A DNA stretch of 43,678 bases from positions 1-43,678 of the IMG/VR virus record IMGVR_UViG_3300009618_000002; one strand, 5' to 3'. This DNA comes from a virus. How positions within the stretch are numbered: the stretch's first letter is position 1; each line of letters opens with the position of its first letter. Shown here piece by piece: positions 6,642-14,244 of the stretch. Below the pieces are notes generated by a model. That model was not told where the DNA came from and searched no databases. It saw only the letters and a program-made list of their open reading frames with translations. The position numbers were made by a program, and so were the translations under genes.

Positions 6642-8123
6642 CTATTTCCCCCTTGCGTTCCAGTCGCAATTGATCGGCGATTGGTTATTGGGGTGAATTG
6701 TGAATCCACTCACTGTCTTTGAGCCTGCAACCACGGTACAGTATCCCGTGTCTCCGCTTGGCATCACGGCTGTCATTTGAATGTTGATCGTTCCAACTGT
6801 TGTGAATACAACCGGGAAAGTCACCGCCGTGTCTCCGGTCACCGTAAAGCTATTCTGCCACTGCACAATGAACCCCTGTTCATCCTGTTCCCAATAACCA
6901 TTTGCATTGGAGCCGTTCGTGCCTACTGAGGGAATCGCCGTACTGCAATTCAGTAGCGTTCCCGATGCGGCGTAGGTACACATATCTCCGTCCGTGAGCG
7001 TGCCTTTAACAAGAGATAGATTTACCTGCGCGCCTACTGAATGATAGTCAATTGTCACCGCGGCGGAGCCGTTGAAGGTGCCGCTCGGTGCAGCGCCGCC
7101 GCTGGTGGCAAAGGTGAGCGCATTGGTTGTAGTGCCACCACCGTCGCCGCCGCAACCTGTGCCATTTGCTAAGCATATTTCTACTGCTCCGATATAAGCA
7201 GTAGTTACATCCGCATCCCCGATAGTTGCAGTATTTGAACCATGTCCTGTAGCTGCTGAGCCGATTACTATTTCATTAGAATCACTTGCACTAAGATCAG
7301 CATCGTAACCAATAGCAACTGTATGGTTAAGACCATCTCTCTTACCCGCAACAGTTCCAATAGCTACATTATCTGAACCTGTAACATTAGTTTGAGCCGC
7401 AGCAACTCCAATAGCTACATTATCTGAACCTGTAGTATTTTCCTGCAAAGAACCTGGCCCAATAGCAATATTTTCAGAACCACCAGTATTAGCCTGCAAA
7501 GCACTAATATCAATAGCTACATTATAAGCGCCAGAAGTATTACTTTCTAATGTAGCATAGCCAATATCTATATTACTAAATCCTGTAGTATCAAGAGGAA
7601 GTGCTCCACCAAAGTTCAAGTTTAAATCACCTGCCCAAACTAAAGCACTATCAATAACAGTAGGTGCAGGAATAGTAAATTGTCCTGCTGTAGTAACTCC
7701 ATAGTCTATTGTTCCATTCCCAATTGTCTGCGCCCCCGTAGCGATGGGGTACACGCCCGAAGTCAGGCCGGGACTGCTGACTGTGCCGTTGGTCGTAGAC
7801 TGCGGCACCTGATCCTGATAGGTCAGCGTTCCGGTATACTGCGAGTAGTAAACAACGGTATAGCATCCAGATGCCATGTATGCGTAGGCGTGTCCGAAAC
7901 CATCCGTTGAAAGCGGCTGAGAAAGCGATGTGCCTGTTGCGGTGGAGTAAAGCGTAGCCAGTGTTCCCGATGACGCCGCGCCGCACGCAGCTTGTGTGTA
8001 AACGTTCACGGTGGCACCCGCAATCGCCTGTCCCTGCGCGTTCTGCAGCGAGAAATCCATCCTGGCGTAAGTAGTCGCGTGTGCCAGCGTAGCGGAAAGA
8101 GCGAATATGAGAAAGAATCGCAT
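6642..8123 (-). CDS. Tail-fibre-like protein with signal peptide and YadA-like repeats
   Basis: A 493-residue protein. Residues 1-16 (MRFFLIFALSATLAHA) look like a Sec signal peptide with an AHA cleavage site. Residues about 20-110 form a beta domain (DFSLQNAQGQAIAGATVNVY), a common base for phage fibres. Residues about 180-300 hold repeats of the type 'GSDNVAIGVAAAQTNVT', matching the left-handed beta-roll head of trimeric autotransporters such as YadA. The C-terminus (about 405-493, NGYWEQDEQGFIVQW through VTFPVVF) matches the gp53-like end domain of tail fibres. The stop-start TAATG couples it to the gene upstream. The DNA encoding the repeat part is AT-rich relative to its surroundings. 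Receptor binding is the most likely job; the signal peptide is unexpected. Confidence 0.82.
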   Translation of the reverse strand: MRFFLIFALSATLAHATTYARMDFSLQNAQGQAIAGATVNVYTQAACGAASSGTLATLYSTATGTSLSQPLSTDGFGHAYAYMASGCYTVVYYSQYTGTLTYQDQVPQSTTNGTVSSPGLTSGVYPIATGAQTIGNGTIDYGVTTAGQFTIPAPTVIDSALVWAGDLNLNFGGALPLDTTGFSNIDIGYATLESNTSGAYNVAIDISALQANTGGSENIAIGPGSLQENTTGSDNVAIGVAAAQTNVTGSDNVAIGTVAGKRDGLNHTVAIGYDADLSASDSNEIVIGSAATGHGSNTATIGDADVTTAYIGAVEICLANGTGCGGDGGGTTTNALTFATSGGAAPSGTFNGSAAVTIDYHSVGAQVNLSLVKGTLTDGDMCTYAASGTLLNCSTAIPSVGTNGSNANGYWEQDEQGFIVQWQNSFTVTGDTAVTFPVVFTTVGTINIQMTAVMPSGDTGYCTVVAGSKTVSGFTIHPNNQSPINCDWNARGK

Positions 8124-8515
8124 TAGGATGCCTTTGTCTTGACTGTAGAGGGCGGAGCCGGTAACCCAGTCACACTAGTAAAGTCTGCCGAGAAGGTGGA
8201 CCCCGCTGCCAGTTTGTACTTGCGGCACATCCAGCCTTCGCGTTTAGTCAGAGCCGTCTGCCGCTGCGTTACGGTAGCTTGCCATTGAGCCAACACCTTG
8301 GTCAATACCGCTACCTGCGGAGCCTGATTCTTGGCTTGCGCGGCGGCGAGATACTTCTGCTCGTTGGCTACTGTAGCCTGAGCCTGCTGAATGCTGGCAT
8401 TGGTTTGGACCAGCATTGCTGTTTCCTTCGCGGTCAGCGTCACGGTAGTCGGAGTCTGAGCCGCCGCCAAAATGCTGCCAAGGACAAGGGTGAGAATTGC
8501 GAGTGTCTGCTTCAT
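8123..8515 (-). CDS. Small secreted coiled-coil protein
   Basis: A 130-residue protein with a clear Sec signal peptide (MKQTLAILTLVLGSILAAAQ), then a helical Gln/Ala-rich stretch (about residues 30-85, TNASIQQAQATVANEQKYL and following) likely to form a coiled coil, and a polar tail. AGGAG precedes the ATG at 8515. It sits between two fibre-like genes that also start with signal peptides and overlaps the start of the next by one base. It could be a chaperone or a trimerisation partner for the fibres. I do not recognise a family. Confidence 0.75.
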   Translation of the reverse strand: MKQTLAILTLVLGSILAAAQTPTTVTLTAKETAMLVQTNASIQQAQATVANEQKYLAAAQAKNQAPQVAVLTKVLAQWQATVTQRQTALTKREGWMCRKYKLAAGSTFSADFTSVTGLPAPPSTVKTKAS

Positions 8516-8524
8516 ATAAGTCTC

Positions 8525-9829
8525 CTACTGTAACGAAATCACGGTGTATGGGACGGTGAGAACAACAGAGCCGTTGCCCTGAGTGATGGAGGTGATGTTG
8601 ATTGAAAGTCCCTTCCCACCACCTGGCGGTTGCGTATTAAGATTATCGGGATTGGCTGCAAGAAAGTTCGTTCCACAAAGACCGGGAGTATCAATTGCAA
8701 TGGCAGTTACAATGCCGTTGGCGTTGGTGGTGACTACGTGCCCATCTACAGGATTACCGGTTACGTTACAATATGAATCCTGCCACGTATCGCCATTTCG
8801 ATATCCCGCTCCGATTGTGAGTACATCCAGTTCCAGCGTCCCATCTCCGCCGCCCGTGGTGGCTTGCCCCGTGCCTGTGGTGCAGCCGGTGCCGAGGCCC
8901 GTCTCGTGGTAGGTAAGCACAGCGCCCGTCACCGAATCTACTGAGTCTACATAGAAGGTCGCGCCACAAGCCAGGGCCGGAGTATCGCCAACGTTGTAAG
9001 TAAGCCCCGCATTCCCGCTGGTGATCTGCGAGGTGTTTACTCCGTCCGTCTGGCCGCCAGAGGCGATAGTGAAGGTAGCAAGGGCACCCTGGTTAATGGT
9101 ATATTGGTTAAAAACAGAGAGAGGAGCATTGATGAAAGCAGAAGACTCTGCACTACCACTACCAAGGCTAAGGGGATAGGAAACTCCGAATTGATTCGTA
9201 CTTAAAGATGTACCAGCCTCCACGCCCCAGTATAAAGTGTCGTTAGAAACCGGCAGACTTACAAAGAAAGCGTTGTCGCTAAACGGTTGGCTCCCTGCAA
9301 TGTAATTGGCGGTAGCCGAGAGAGAAACTATTGCCTTCCCCGCTCCCGGCGTGCCGATTATCGATATCGCCGTCGAGGTAGTTCCATCGAACTGAAGCAA
9401 GTCAGCCGTTGTCAGCGTGAAGACACAGACAGCGTTCGCCAGTTGCGGGACCGTGGAGGCGTCGCAGGTCTGGAGGGGGCCGCTGCTACCGCCGTAGCAC
9501 GGATTCGGCGTCCCGCCCGTGGTGTAGGTCACTAGCTGCCCGTTGGTCGGAGAATAGCCGGTGCAGAACGGTACGCCGAGGATCGCGCCCGCGCTGATGT
9601 TGCCGTTGGCATCACATGCGATTGGGTAATAACTACCGGAATTTACGCCTACGATACCAATCAACGGCGGTTGCTGTCCGAGGGCGGTTCCGTTGATCCC
9701 CGTGGCTACCGGAACCCAGTAGCCGCCGGTCGAATACCAACAGGACAACGCGCGCAACGGCGGTGCTTGCCCCAACTGCGCCATCGCTGGAAGCGCAACC
9801 AGAAGAAGCAACCAAACAAACTTTTTCAT
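8525..9829 (-). CDS. Beta-rich fibre-like protein with signal peptide
   Basis: A 434-residue protein beginning with a textbook Sec signal (MKKFVWLLLLVALPAMA, cleavage before QLGQ). The rest is Gly/Thr/Ser-rich beta sequence with few Lys residues. Several paired cysteines (CDASTVPQLANAVC, ALACGATFYVDS and others) would favour disulfides in an oxidising compartment. Residues about 280-400 contain 'GGGDGTLELDVLTIGAGYRNGDTW', a short beta-repeat found in phage appendage proteins. AAGGAG precedes the start. It is likely a virion appendage or secreted adhesin, judged from neighbours and composition rather than a named domain. Confidence 0.75.
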   Translation of the reverse strand: MKKFVWLLLLVALPAMAQLGQAPPLRALSCWYSTGGYWVPVATGINGTALGQQPPLIGIVGVNSGSYYPIACDANGNISAGAILGVPFCTGYSPTNGQLVTYTTGGTPNPCYGGSSGPLQTCDASTVPQLANAVCVFTLTTADLLQFDGTTSTAISIIGTPGAGKAIVSLSATANYIAGSQPFSDNAFFVSLPVSNDTLYWGVEAGTSLSTNQFGVSYPLSLGSGSAESSAFINAPLSVFNQYTINQGALATFTIASGGQTDGVNTSQITSGNAGLTYNVGDTPALACGATFYVDSVDSVTGAVLTYHETGLGTGCTTGTGQATTGGGDGTLELDVLTIGAGYRNGDTWQDSYCNVTGNPVDGHVVTTNANGIVTAIAIDTPGLCGTNFLAANPDNLNTQPPGGGKGLSINITSITQGNGSVVLTVPYTVISLQ

Positions 9830-9838
9830 ACTGCTCCT

Positions 9839-10600
9839 TTACGCGAAGATTGTAACCACAAGTGCTGTAGTCGCATCCCCGCCCGTCATGGAAAGCACTT
9901 TGGCCCGCAGGAATTTCCCCATAATCCAGTTGAATTCTGCACCGTTTTGTGCGACTTGGCTTCCGCTAATGCTAGCGAGCACATTCGTACCGCCCGCATT
10001 AAGCAGCGTTACATAACGAGCATCCTGATCGACATTCGCAGCCTGTAGAACAACGACGGCGGCACTTGGCATTGTTCCAGACCAGACCGCATCGCAAAAC
10101 AGGCACCGGGCATTGTCCGAATCATCCGGCGTGAATGTCTGAGCAATCGGGGCAGACGCAGAACCGCTGGACACGAGATCGGGATACTCATATGGCCAAA
10201 CTACCAGTTCGCCTGCATCTGCGGTGGCACTGAGGGACGTTGCGTTGGCGTAGGTAATTGTCCCTGCGCCGGCGGAATTGAGCGTCACCGTGCCCACCGT
10301 GGTCGGATCGGTGTTAAAGCCAGTATGCGTGAGCCCACGCACGCCCATCACCGCTCCGGCGACAGGAATCGGGCTTGGCACTTCCGTACCCTGTCGACCG
10401 CCGACACCGCCCCCGCCGCCGATGAACTGCACAGTTGCCGTAGCCGTTCCGGTAGCGCCCGCAATCTGCGAGATGGTAAAGCGGAACGGCTGTGTGTGCG
10501 CATCGCAGCGCCCAAACAGGTAGAGCGGCGTCACGCCGGTTTGCATCCGCACAATCTGCTTGTACGGGGGACCAAAGGCGCTCTGATTATAGATCGACAT
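9839..10600 (-). CDS. Structural protein candidate, beta-rich
   Basis: A 253-residue protein starting at 10600 (AGGAG upstream), with no signal peptide. It begins SIYNQSAFGPPYKQIVRMQTG and continues as beta-rich sequence with a glycine loop (FIGGGGGVGG, about residues 59-68), two cysteine sites (GRCDAH and ARCLFCDAVW) and a C-terminal domain ending KVLSMTGGDATTALVVTIFA. Composition matches phage decoration or appendage proteins. It lies between the internal-virion-like gene and the signal-peptide fibre genes. A minor virion protein is the best guess; no named family is recognised. Confidence 0.65.
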   Translation of the reverse strand: MSIYNQSAFGPPYKQIVRMQTGVTPLYLFGRCDAHTQPFRFTISQIAGATGTATATVQFIGGGGGVGGRQGTEVPSPIPVAGAVMGVRGLTHTGFNTDPTTVGTVTLNSAGAGTITYANATSLSATADAGELVVWPYEYPDLVSSGSASAPIAQTFTPDDSDNARCLFCDAVWSGTMPSAAVVVLQAANVDQDARYVTLLNAGGTNVLASISGSQVAQNGAEFNWIMGKFLRAKVLSMTGGDATTALVVTIFA

Positions 10601-10620
10601 GTTTTTTCTCCTTTTCTCCT

Positions 10621-11604
10621 TTACTTGCTCGGTATCAAATCCCTCAGATAGTGTGCGCCAATACCAGTTCCGACGGCGGTAGGTATGCCGTATTTCGCTG
10701 CGTTGATGACCGCATTCCGCATCTTCATCGCCTGCGCGTACTCCTTGACCGCACTGGCATAATCTTCGCCGCGGCCAATCGTTGAAGCGGCGTTCGTGAG
10801 GTCTCCGTGCATCGCTTGCCGCACAGCTCCCATTTGCCGTCGCATAATCGGATTCAGACGGCTCATGTCCTCAGAGGATTGAGAACTAATGTTTGAATAA
10901 AAGTCGCGGGCCTCTGGGAAATTGAACGGCCCCGCATTCGGATCGCGAACAATGTTTGTCAGTCTGCGATTGATCTGCGTAATCGGCTTCGAGGACGCGC
11001 CGCCACGCTGCGTGAGTTCCTTGAAACGCTCAATCTCCGGCCATGCCTGCTGCGGATAGGCGGGAACATCCTGAGCCGCGCCGCGAATGTCCTGCAGAAT
11101 CTGACCGGCATGAGCGCGGCTCGGAATCGCGCTGATTGCAGCATCCGCCGCTTCGGGAGCCAAGAACATAGAGGGCAAAGTCATTGCTTTCAAGCCCGCG
11201 CCTAACAAATTGCCAGTCCCCGAGATTGGATGACCTTCTCGGATTTGCGATTCGCCTTTGCCAGCTTGTGCGATAGCCAGTGGTACACTGCCCATTAACT
11301 GCGCGGTTTCCGGCGTCGTCCCAGCCTCAAGCCCGCTGTATCCCTTATCAACACGCCCCTGCAAATGACCCAAGCCGCGCCCAACAATCGTCCGGCCGCC
11401 GCCATGCAAAAGATCGTTTTGCACATCCTCCCACCAATTAGTTTCAGTTTGCGGGCGCGCAACGAGTTCACCGGGAGGCAACATGGGTTCTTGCGGAAGG
11501 GGCGCTTTCGTGCTAACAACCTCACCCGTTTGAGGATCGATCTGCAGGGGCGCGGTCGTTTGTACCACTTCGCCGGTTTTGGGGTCGATCTGCGGAGTTG
11601 CCAT
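10621..11604 (-). CDS. Internal-virion-like protein with N-terminal decapeptide repeat
   Basis: A 327-residue protein. The ATG at 11604 shares a base with the upstream stop (TAATG), which decides the start over one at 11622. Residues 4-32 hold two copies of an IDPxTGEVV-type repeat (QIDPKTGEVVQTTAPL, then QIDPQTGEVVSTKAPL). The middle is Gly/Ala-rich with possible membrane-active segments (LLGAGLKAMTLPSMFLAPEA), and the C-terminal 100 residues are helical with a hydrophobic end. Order and composition fit ejection or internal core proteins of short-tailed phages that sit between portal and tail and enter the cell with DNA. No enzyme motif is seen. Confidence 0.65.
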   Translation of the reverse strand: MATPQIDPKTGEVVQTTAPLQIDPQTGEVVSTKAPLPQEPMLPPGELVARPQTETNWWEDVQNDLLHGGGRTIVGRGLGHLQGRVDKGYSGLEAGTTPETAQLMGSVPLAIAQAGKGESQIREGHPISGTGNLLGAGLKAMTLPSMFLAPEAADAAISAIPSRAHAGQILQDIRGAAQDVPAYPQQAWPEIERFKELTQRGGASSKPITQINRRLTNIVRDPNAGPFNFPEARDFYSNISSQSSEDMSRLNPIMRRQMGAVRQAMHGDLTNAASTIGRGEDYASAVKEYAQAMKMRNAVINAAKYGIPTAVGTGIGAHYLRDLIPSK

Positions 11605-13304
11605 TATTGCGCTGCCACCCACTTTCCGCCGGTAAATTTGACCTTAATTCCTGCGGCATTCGTCTTCGTCGAACCTTCTACTGGTGTTGCGCCCGCGGGC
11701 GGTGCGTTGCCGCCGCCCTTTGCTGGCGTCGGAGGAGCGCTACCTCGTGCCACGCCCTGATTGAATCCCGGTTCTGCCATGCTTGCCATATCTTCCATCC
11801 ACGGCTGAACGGCTCGTAGCACAGCAATAAGGTTCTCTGGCGTCTGATGCGGCGAGTTAATCGCATCGTCAAATTCTTGCCGCAAATTTTCAGGGAGTCT
11901 GCCAATCGCATGAGCCATTGCGACGGACGTAGCCGCCATCATCATTTGCTGATGAAGATGCGCAAATGTCGGATTATCCAGACCAATCTTGCCTTGATAG
12001 AAGTCGTTCCAGCGGCCCATGATGGGGCCGAATTGGTCAGGATTCGTTTGCAATTCATTGACGATATTAGGAATTTCCTTGAGCGCAATCTGTGCTCTGC
12101 CCGCCGCAGTTTTCTCTTGTCCTGTCGGCTGATAAAGACTATTCACGCCACTCATCGAAAGCGATCCAGCAGGAATTGTCTGTCCCGGCTGGATTTCCTG
12201 CGCTGTGTAGTTTCCTTGTCCATCGGGAATAGCCCAAAGATTCCGTTGCAATGTAGGCGCAACCTGCGCATAACTCGGTGGGGCAATTCCACGATCAATG
12301 CTGTACTGTTTTGTCTGCGGGTCACGCTCCATGATGTGCGGTTGGCCGTTAAGCATCGCGGTGATATGCGGCTGTGTTTTATTCAGCGCATTCATGTCAG
12401 CCACTTTTTCGCGGCTCTGATTCGTTGCGGTTGTCGTATCAACTTTCGTTGTGTTTACGCCCGCCTGCTTGATGATCTGCTCCCACGATTTCGGGTCCAT
12501 GGCGCTTCCGGCAAGCCCCGGCATGTTCATGGCTGCCGCTTCATCTGGCGTCACAATATGCGGTTCCAAAGATTGTGCATGCGCGCCATAGTATCCCGCC
12601 TGGGCATTCTGCAATCCGCTCTCGTTCGCCTGCTTCTGCTGCGCGAGTTGTTGCTCTTGCAAACCCGCAAGTTCCTTCTCGCGCTGCCCTTCCTGAGCGC
12701 GCCGAGCAACCATCGTGCCGGAATTTTGCACCAATCCGGTTTGCGCAAGCGCGTGGCCGAGCTTGCCCCAGAACCCCTGTGCGGGCTGCGGATTGTCGTA
12801 TTGGGAGACCTTCTGCTGCAACTGCTGACGCAACTGATCCTGCGGGTTCGTCACGATGGGCTTGAGACCGCTGGTAGGAAGTGGAGGCAAGCCACCCATC
12901 GAACCCATCGACATCGGAGGAGGTTCGGGACCGAGCGGCTTTTGCATCGGAATCACGCTGGTCGGAATCTTGGGGACAATCAACTCAGGCCCATTCTCTC
13001 CGACAAGAGCGGGCTTGTTGGGGTCTGGATCGCCCCCATTTTGAAACGCTGCAATCGCTTTTGCTCCAGACGCAATATCGGCACCGCCAGCCGCTGCTGC
13101 TGGACCACCCTGAAAACTGCTGATAAGTTGCGGGATTGTGCCTTGACTCCATCCACCCTGCGGCTTTCCCATCGAATTTTGCCCAGGTTGATTTTGAGCG
13201 GTTTGATTCTGGCTCGACGCTATATCAGGCACACCGCCGCGGAAGGGATCGGCGTTAATCCAGCGATTTGAGTCCCATGGTTCAACTATCGGACTAAGTG
13301 CCAT
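11604..13304 (-). CDS. Large internal virion protein with tape-measure-like VGENGPELIVP motif
   Basis: A 566-residue protein. The ATG at 13304 has GGAGGGG just before it. The first 150 residues are disordered and rich in Gln, Pro and Gly (for example TAQNQPGQNSMGKPQGG). Residues about 112-122 read LVGENGPELIVP, a motif typical of phage tape measure proteins. A Gln-rich helix follows (about 205-235), then a mainly helical domain (about 330-510, LQRNLWAIPDGQG through ENLIAVLRAV) and a disordered tail with a small KVKFTGGKW end. The protein is probably an ejected core protein of a short-tailed virion. A lytic transglycosylase domain was looked for and not found. Confidence 0.72.
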   Translation of the reverse strand: MALSPIVEPWDSNRWINADPFRGGVPDIASSQNQTAQNQPGQNSMGKPQGGWSQGTIPQLISSFQGGPAAAAGGADIASGAKAIAAFQNGGDPDPNKPALVGENGPELIVPKIPTSVIPMQKPLGPEPPPMSMGSMGGLPPLPTSGLKPIVTNPQDQLRQQLQQKVSQYDNPQPAQGFWGKLGHALAQTGLVQNSGTMVARRAQEGQREKELAGLQEQQLAQQKQANESGLQNAQAGYYGAHAQSLEPHIVTPDEAAAMNMPGLAGSAMDPKSWEQIIKQAGVNTTKVDTTTATNQSREKVADMNALNKTQPHITAMLNGQPHIMERDPQTKQYSIDRGIAPPSYAQVAPTLQRNLWAIPDGQGNYTAQEIQPGQTIPAGSLSMSGVNSLYQPTGQEKTAAGRAQIALKEIPNIVNELQTNPDQFGPIMGRWNDFYQGKIGLDNPTFAHLHQQMMMAATSVAMAHAIGRLPENLRQEFDDAINSPHQTPENLIAVLRAVQPWMEDMASMAEPGFNQGVARGSAPPTPAKGGGNAPPAGATPVEGSTKTNAAGIKVKFTGGKWVAAQ

Positions 13305-13312
13305 CGCCCCTC

Positions 13313-13852
13313 CTACGCCAGTGCCGCGATTGAAGCAGCATCCTTTGTAAGTTCTGGAATCTGCTGCATCCATCCATACTTGGCAGCATTCATCTGCGCA
13401 TTGATGTCCGGCGCAACCTGTCCCTGACTCTCAATCTGCCCGCGCACATCCATGCCATACAGCCCGCTCAGGCCCTGCCCGGCTTCCTGCTGCTGTTTCA
13501 TCTTCACGTCGGCATTATTCGCGGCAATGCGCTCGCCAACCCCCGCAGCGCCCTTATCGCGCTCGCGGGCTGCAGCATCCAAAGCAGAGCTAAATCCCAT
13601 CGGATTGCGCGTATTCGCGGCCATCTTGCCTGCCGCGCCTGTCAGTCCAGATGTAGCGCCGCCCGTGCCTGCAAGGGCGGACGTAAGCTGTGCCCCCACG
13701 TCGCGCTGGCTGTAGCCTTGGGGATTGGTCATCTGGCGAGTATAGAAAGGAACAAGATTCGCGCCGATTCCGCCGGCCTGATTCCCGTAACTCCCCGCTG
13801 TCGTTGCTGCGGTTCCTGCCGCTTGCGCGGCGGCTGCCTGAGCGTCCCTCAT
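13313..13852 (-). CDS. Ala/Gly-rich internal virion protein candidate
   Basis: A 179-residue protein. The ATG at 13852 overlaps the upstream stop as ATGA and has GAGGG in front, so it is preferred to the start at 13900. The sequence is rich in Ala, Gly and Gln (AAAAQAAGTAATTAGSYGNQ), predicted as low-complexity helix with turns, ending IPELTKDAASIAALA. Phages with portal-hub-ejection gene order often carry such a small Ala-rich protein beside the large ejection protein. It could help pack or release the core. There is no signal or membrane span. Confidence 0.65.
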   Translation of the reverse strand: MRDAQAAAAQAAGTAATTAGSYGNQAGGIGANLVPFYTRQMTNPQGYSQRDVGAQLTSALAGTGGATSGLTGAAGKMAANTRNPMGFSSALDAAARERDKGAAGVGERIAANNADVKMKQQQEAGQGLSGLYGMDVRGQIESQGQVAPDINAQMNAAKYGWMQQIPELTKDAASIAALA

Positions 13853-14244
13853 TGCGTTGCCCTCGACCAAGCAAACCAGCCGGGACGGTTGCGAGACCAT
13901 CCTAGTTGAGTCAGCCGTTTACGGAAGCGCCGCTCTACGGTCTCTGGTATGCGCGCTTCAATGTCGTCAAGTCCTTGCGCCCAGGCCGCTGCCAACACGG
14001 CTGGTTGCAATTCATTCATCGTTTCAACTTTAGCACGAGCCGTCAATTTCGGGTCCAACCACAAGTACGTTTCTGCCGTGAGGCGCAAAAAGCAGGCTGC
14101 CGTGACCCCGTCTTCCTCCGCGGCCACCTTGCGCACAAGAAATAGCGGATGCGCTAGATTCGGCAACCGATAGTCCAGACCCATCTTGCCATGAATCTGC
14201 TCGATAGTGGGAAAATCTTCCGGGTTGGCGTCTCTAACCTTCAT
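13849..14244 (-). CDS. GNAT-like acetyltransferase-fold protein
   Basis: A 131-residue protein beginning MKVRDANPEDFPTIEQIHGKMG, the usual first strand and helices of a GNAT N-acetyltransferase. A central strand pair around FLVRKVAAEEDGVTAACFLRL and a later helix (TMNELQPAVLAAAWAQGL) fit the fold. The final segment (RFRKRLTQLGWSRNRPGWFAW) matches the GNAT C-terminal 'f..~lGF~' strand pair. The Gln/Arg-x2-Gly-x-Gly/Ala acetyl-CoA loop is not clear, so catalysis is uncertain. The start at 14244 makes ATGA overlap with the gene upstream. Similar proteins occur next to ejection proteins in other short-tailed phages; the substrate is unknown. Confidence 0.7.
   Translation of the reverse strand: MKVRDANPEDFPTIEQIHGKMGLDYRLPNLAHPLFLVRKVAAEEDGVTAACFLRLTAETYLWLDPKLTARAKVETMNELQPAVLAAAWAQGLDDIEARIPETVERRFRKRLTQLGWSRNRPGWFAWSRATQ

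Noticed and set aside
11847-13271. A 474-codon open frame on the plus strand
   Set aside because: It lies fully antisense to the 566-residue internal virion gene, has no ribosome site, and its Arg/Leu/His-rich composition is typical of the mirror of a GC-rich gene.
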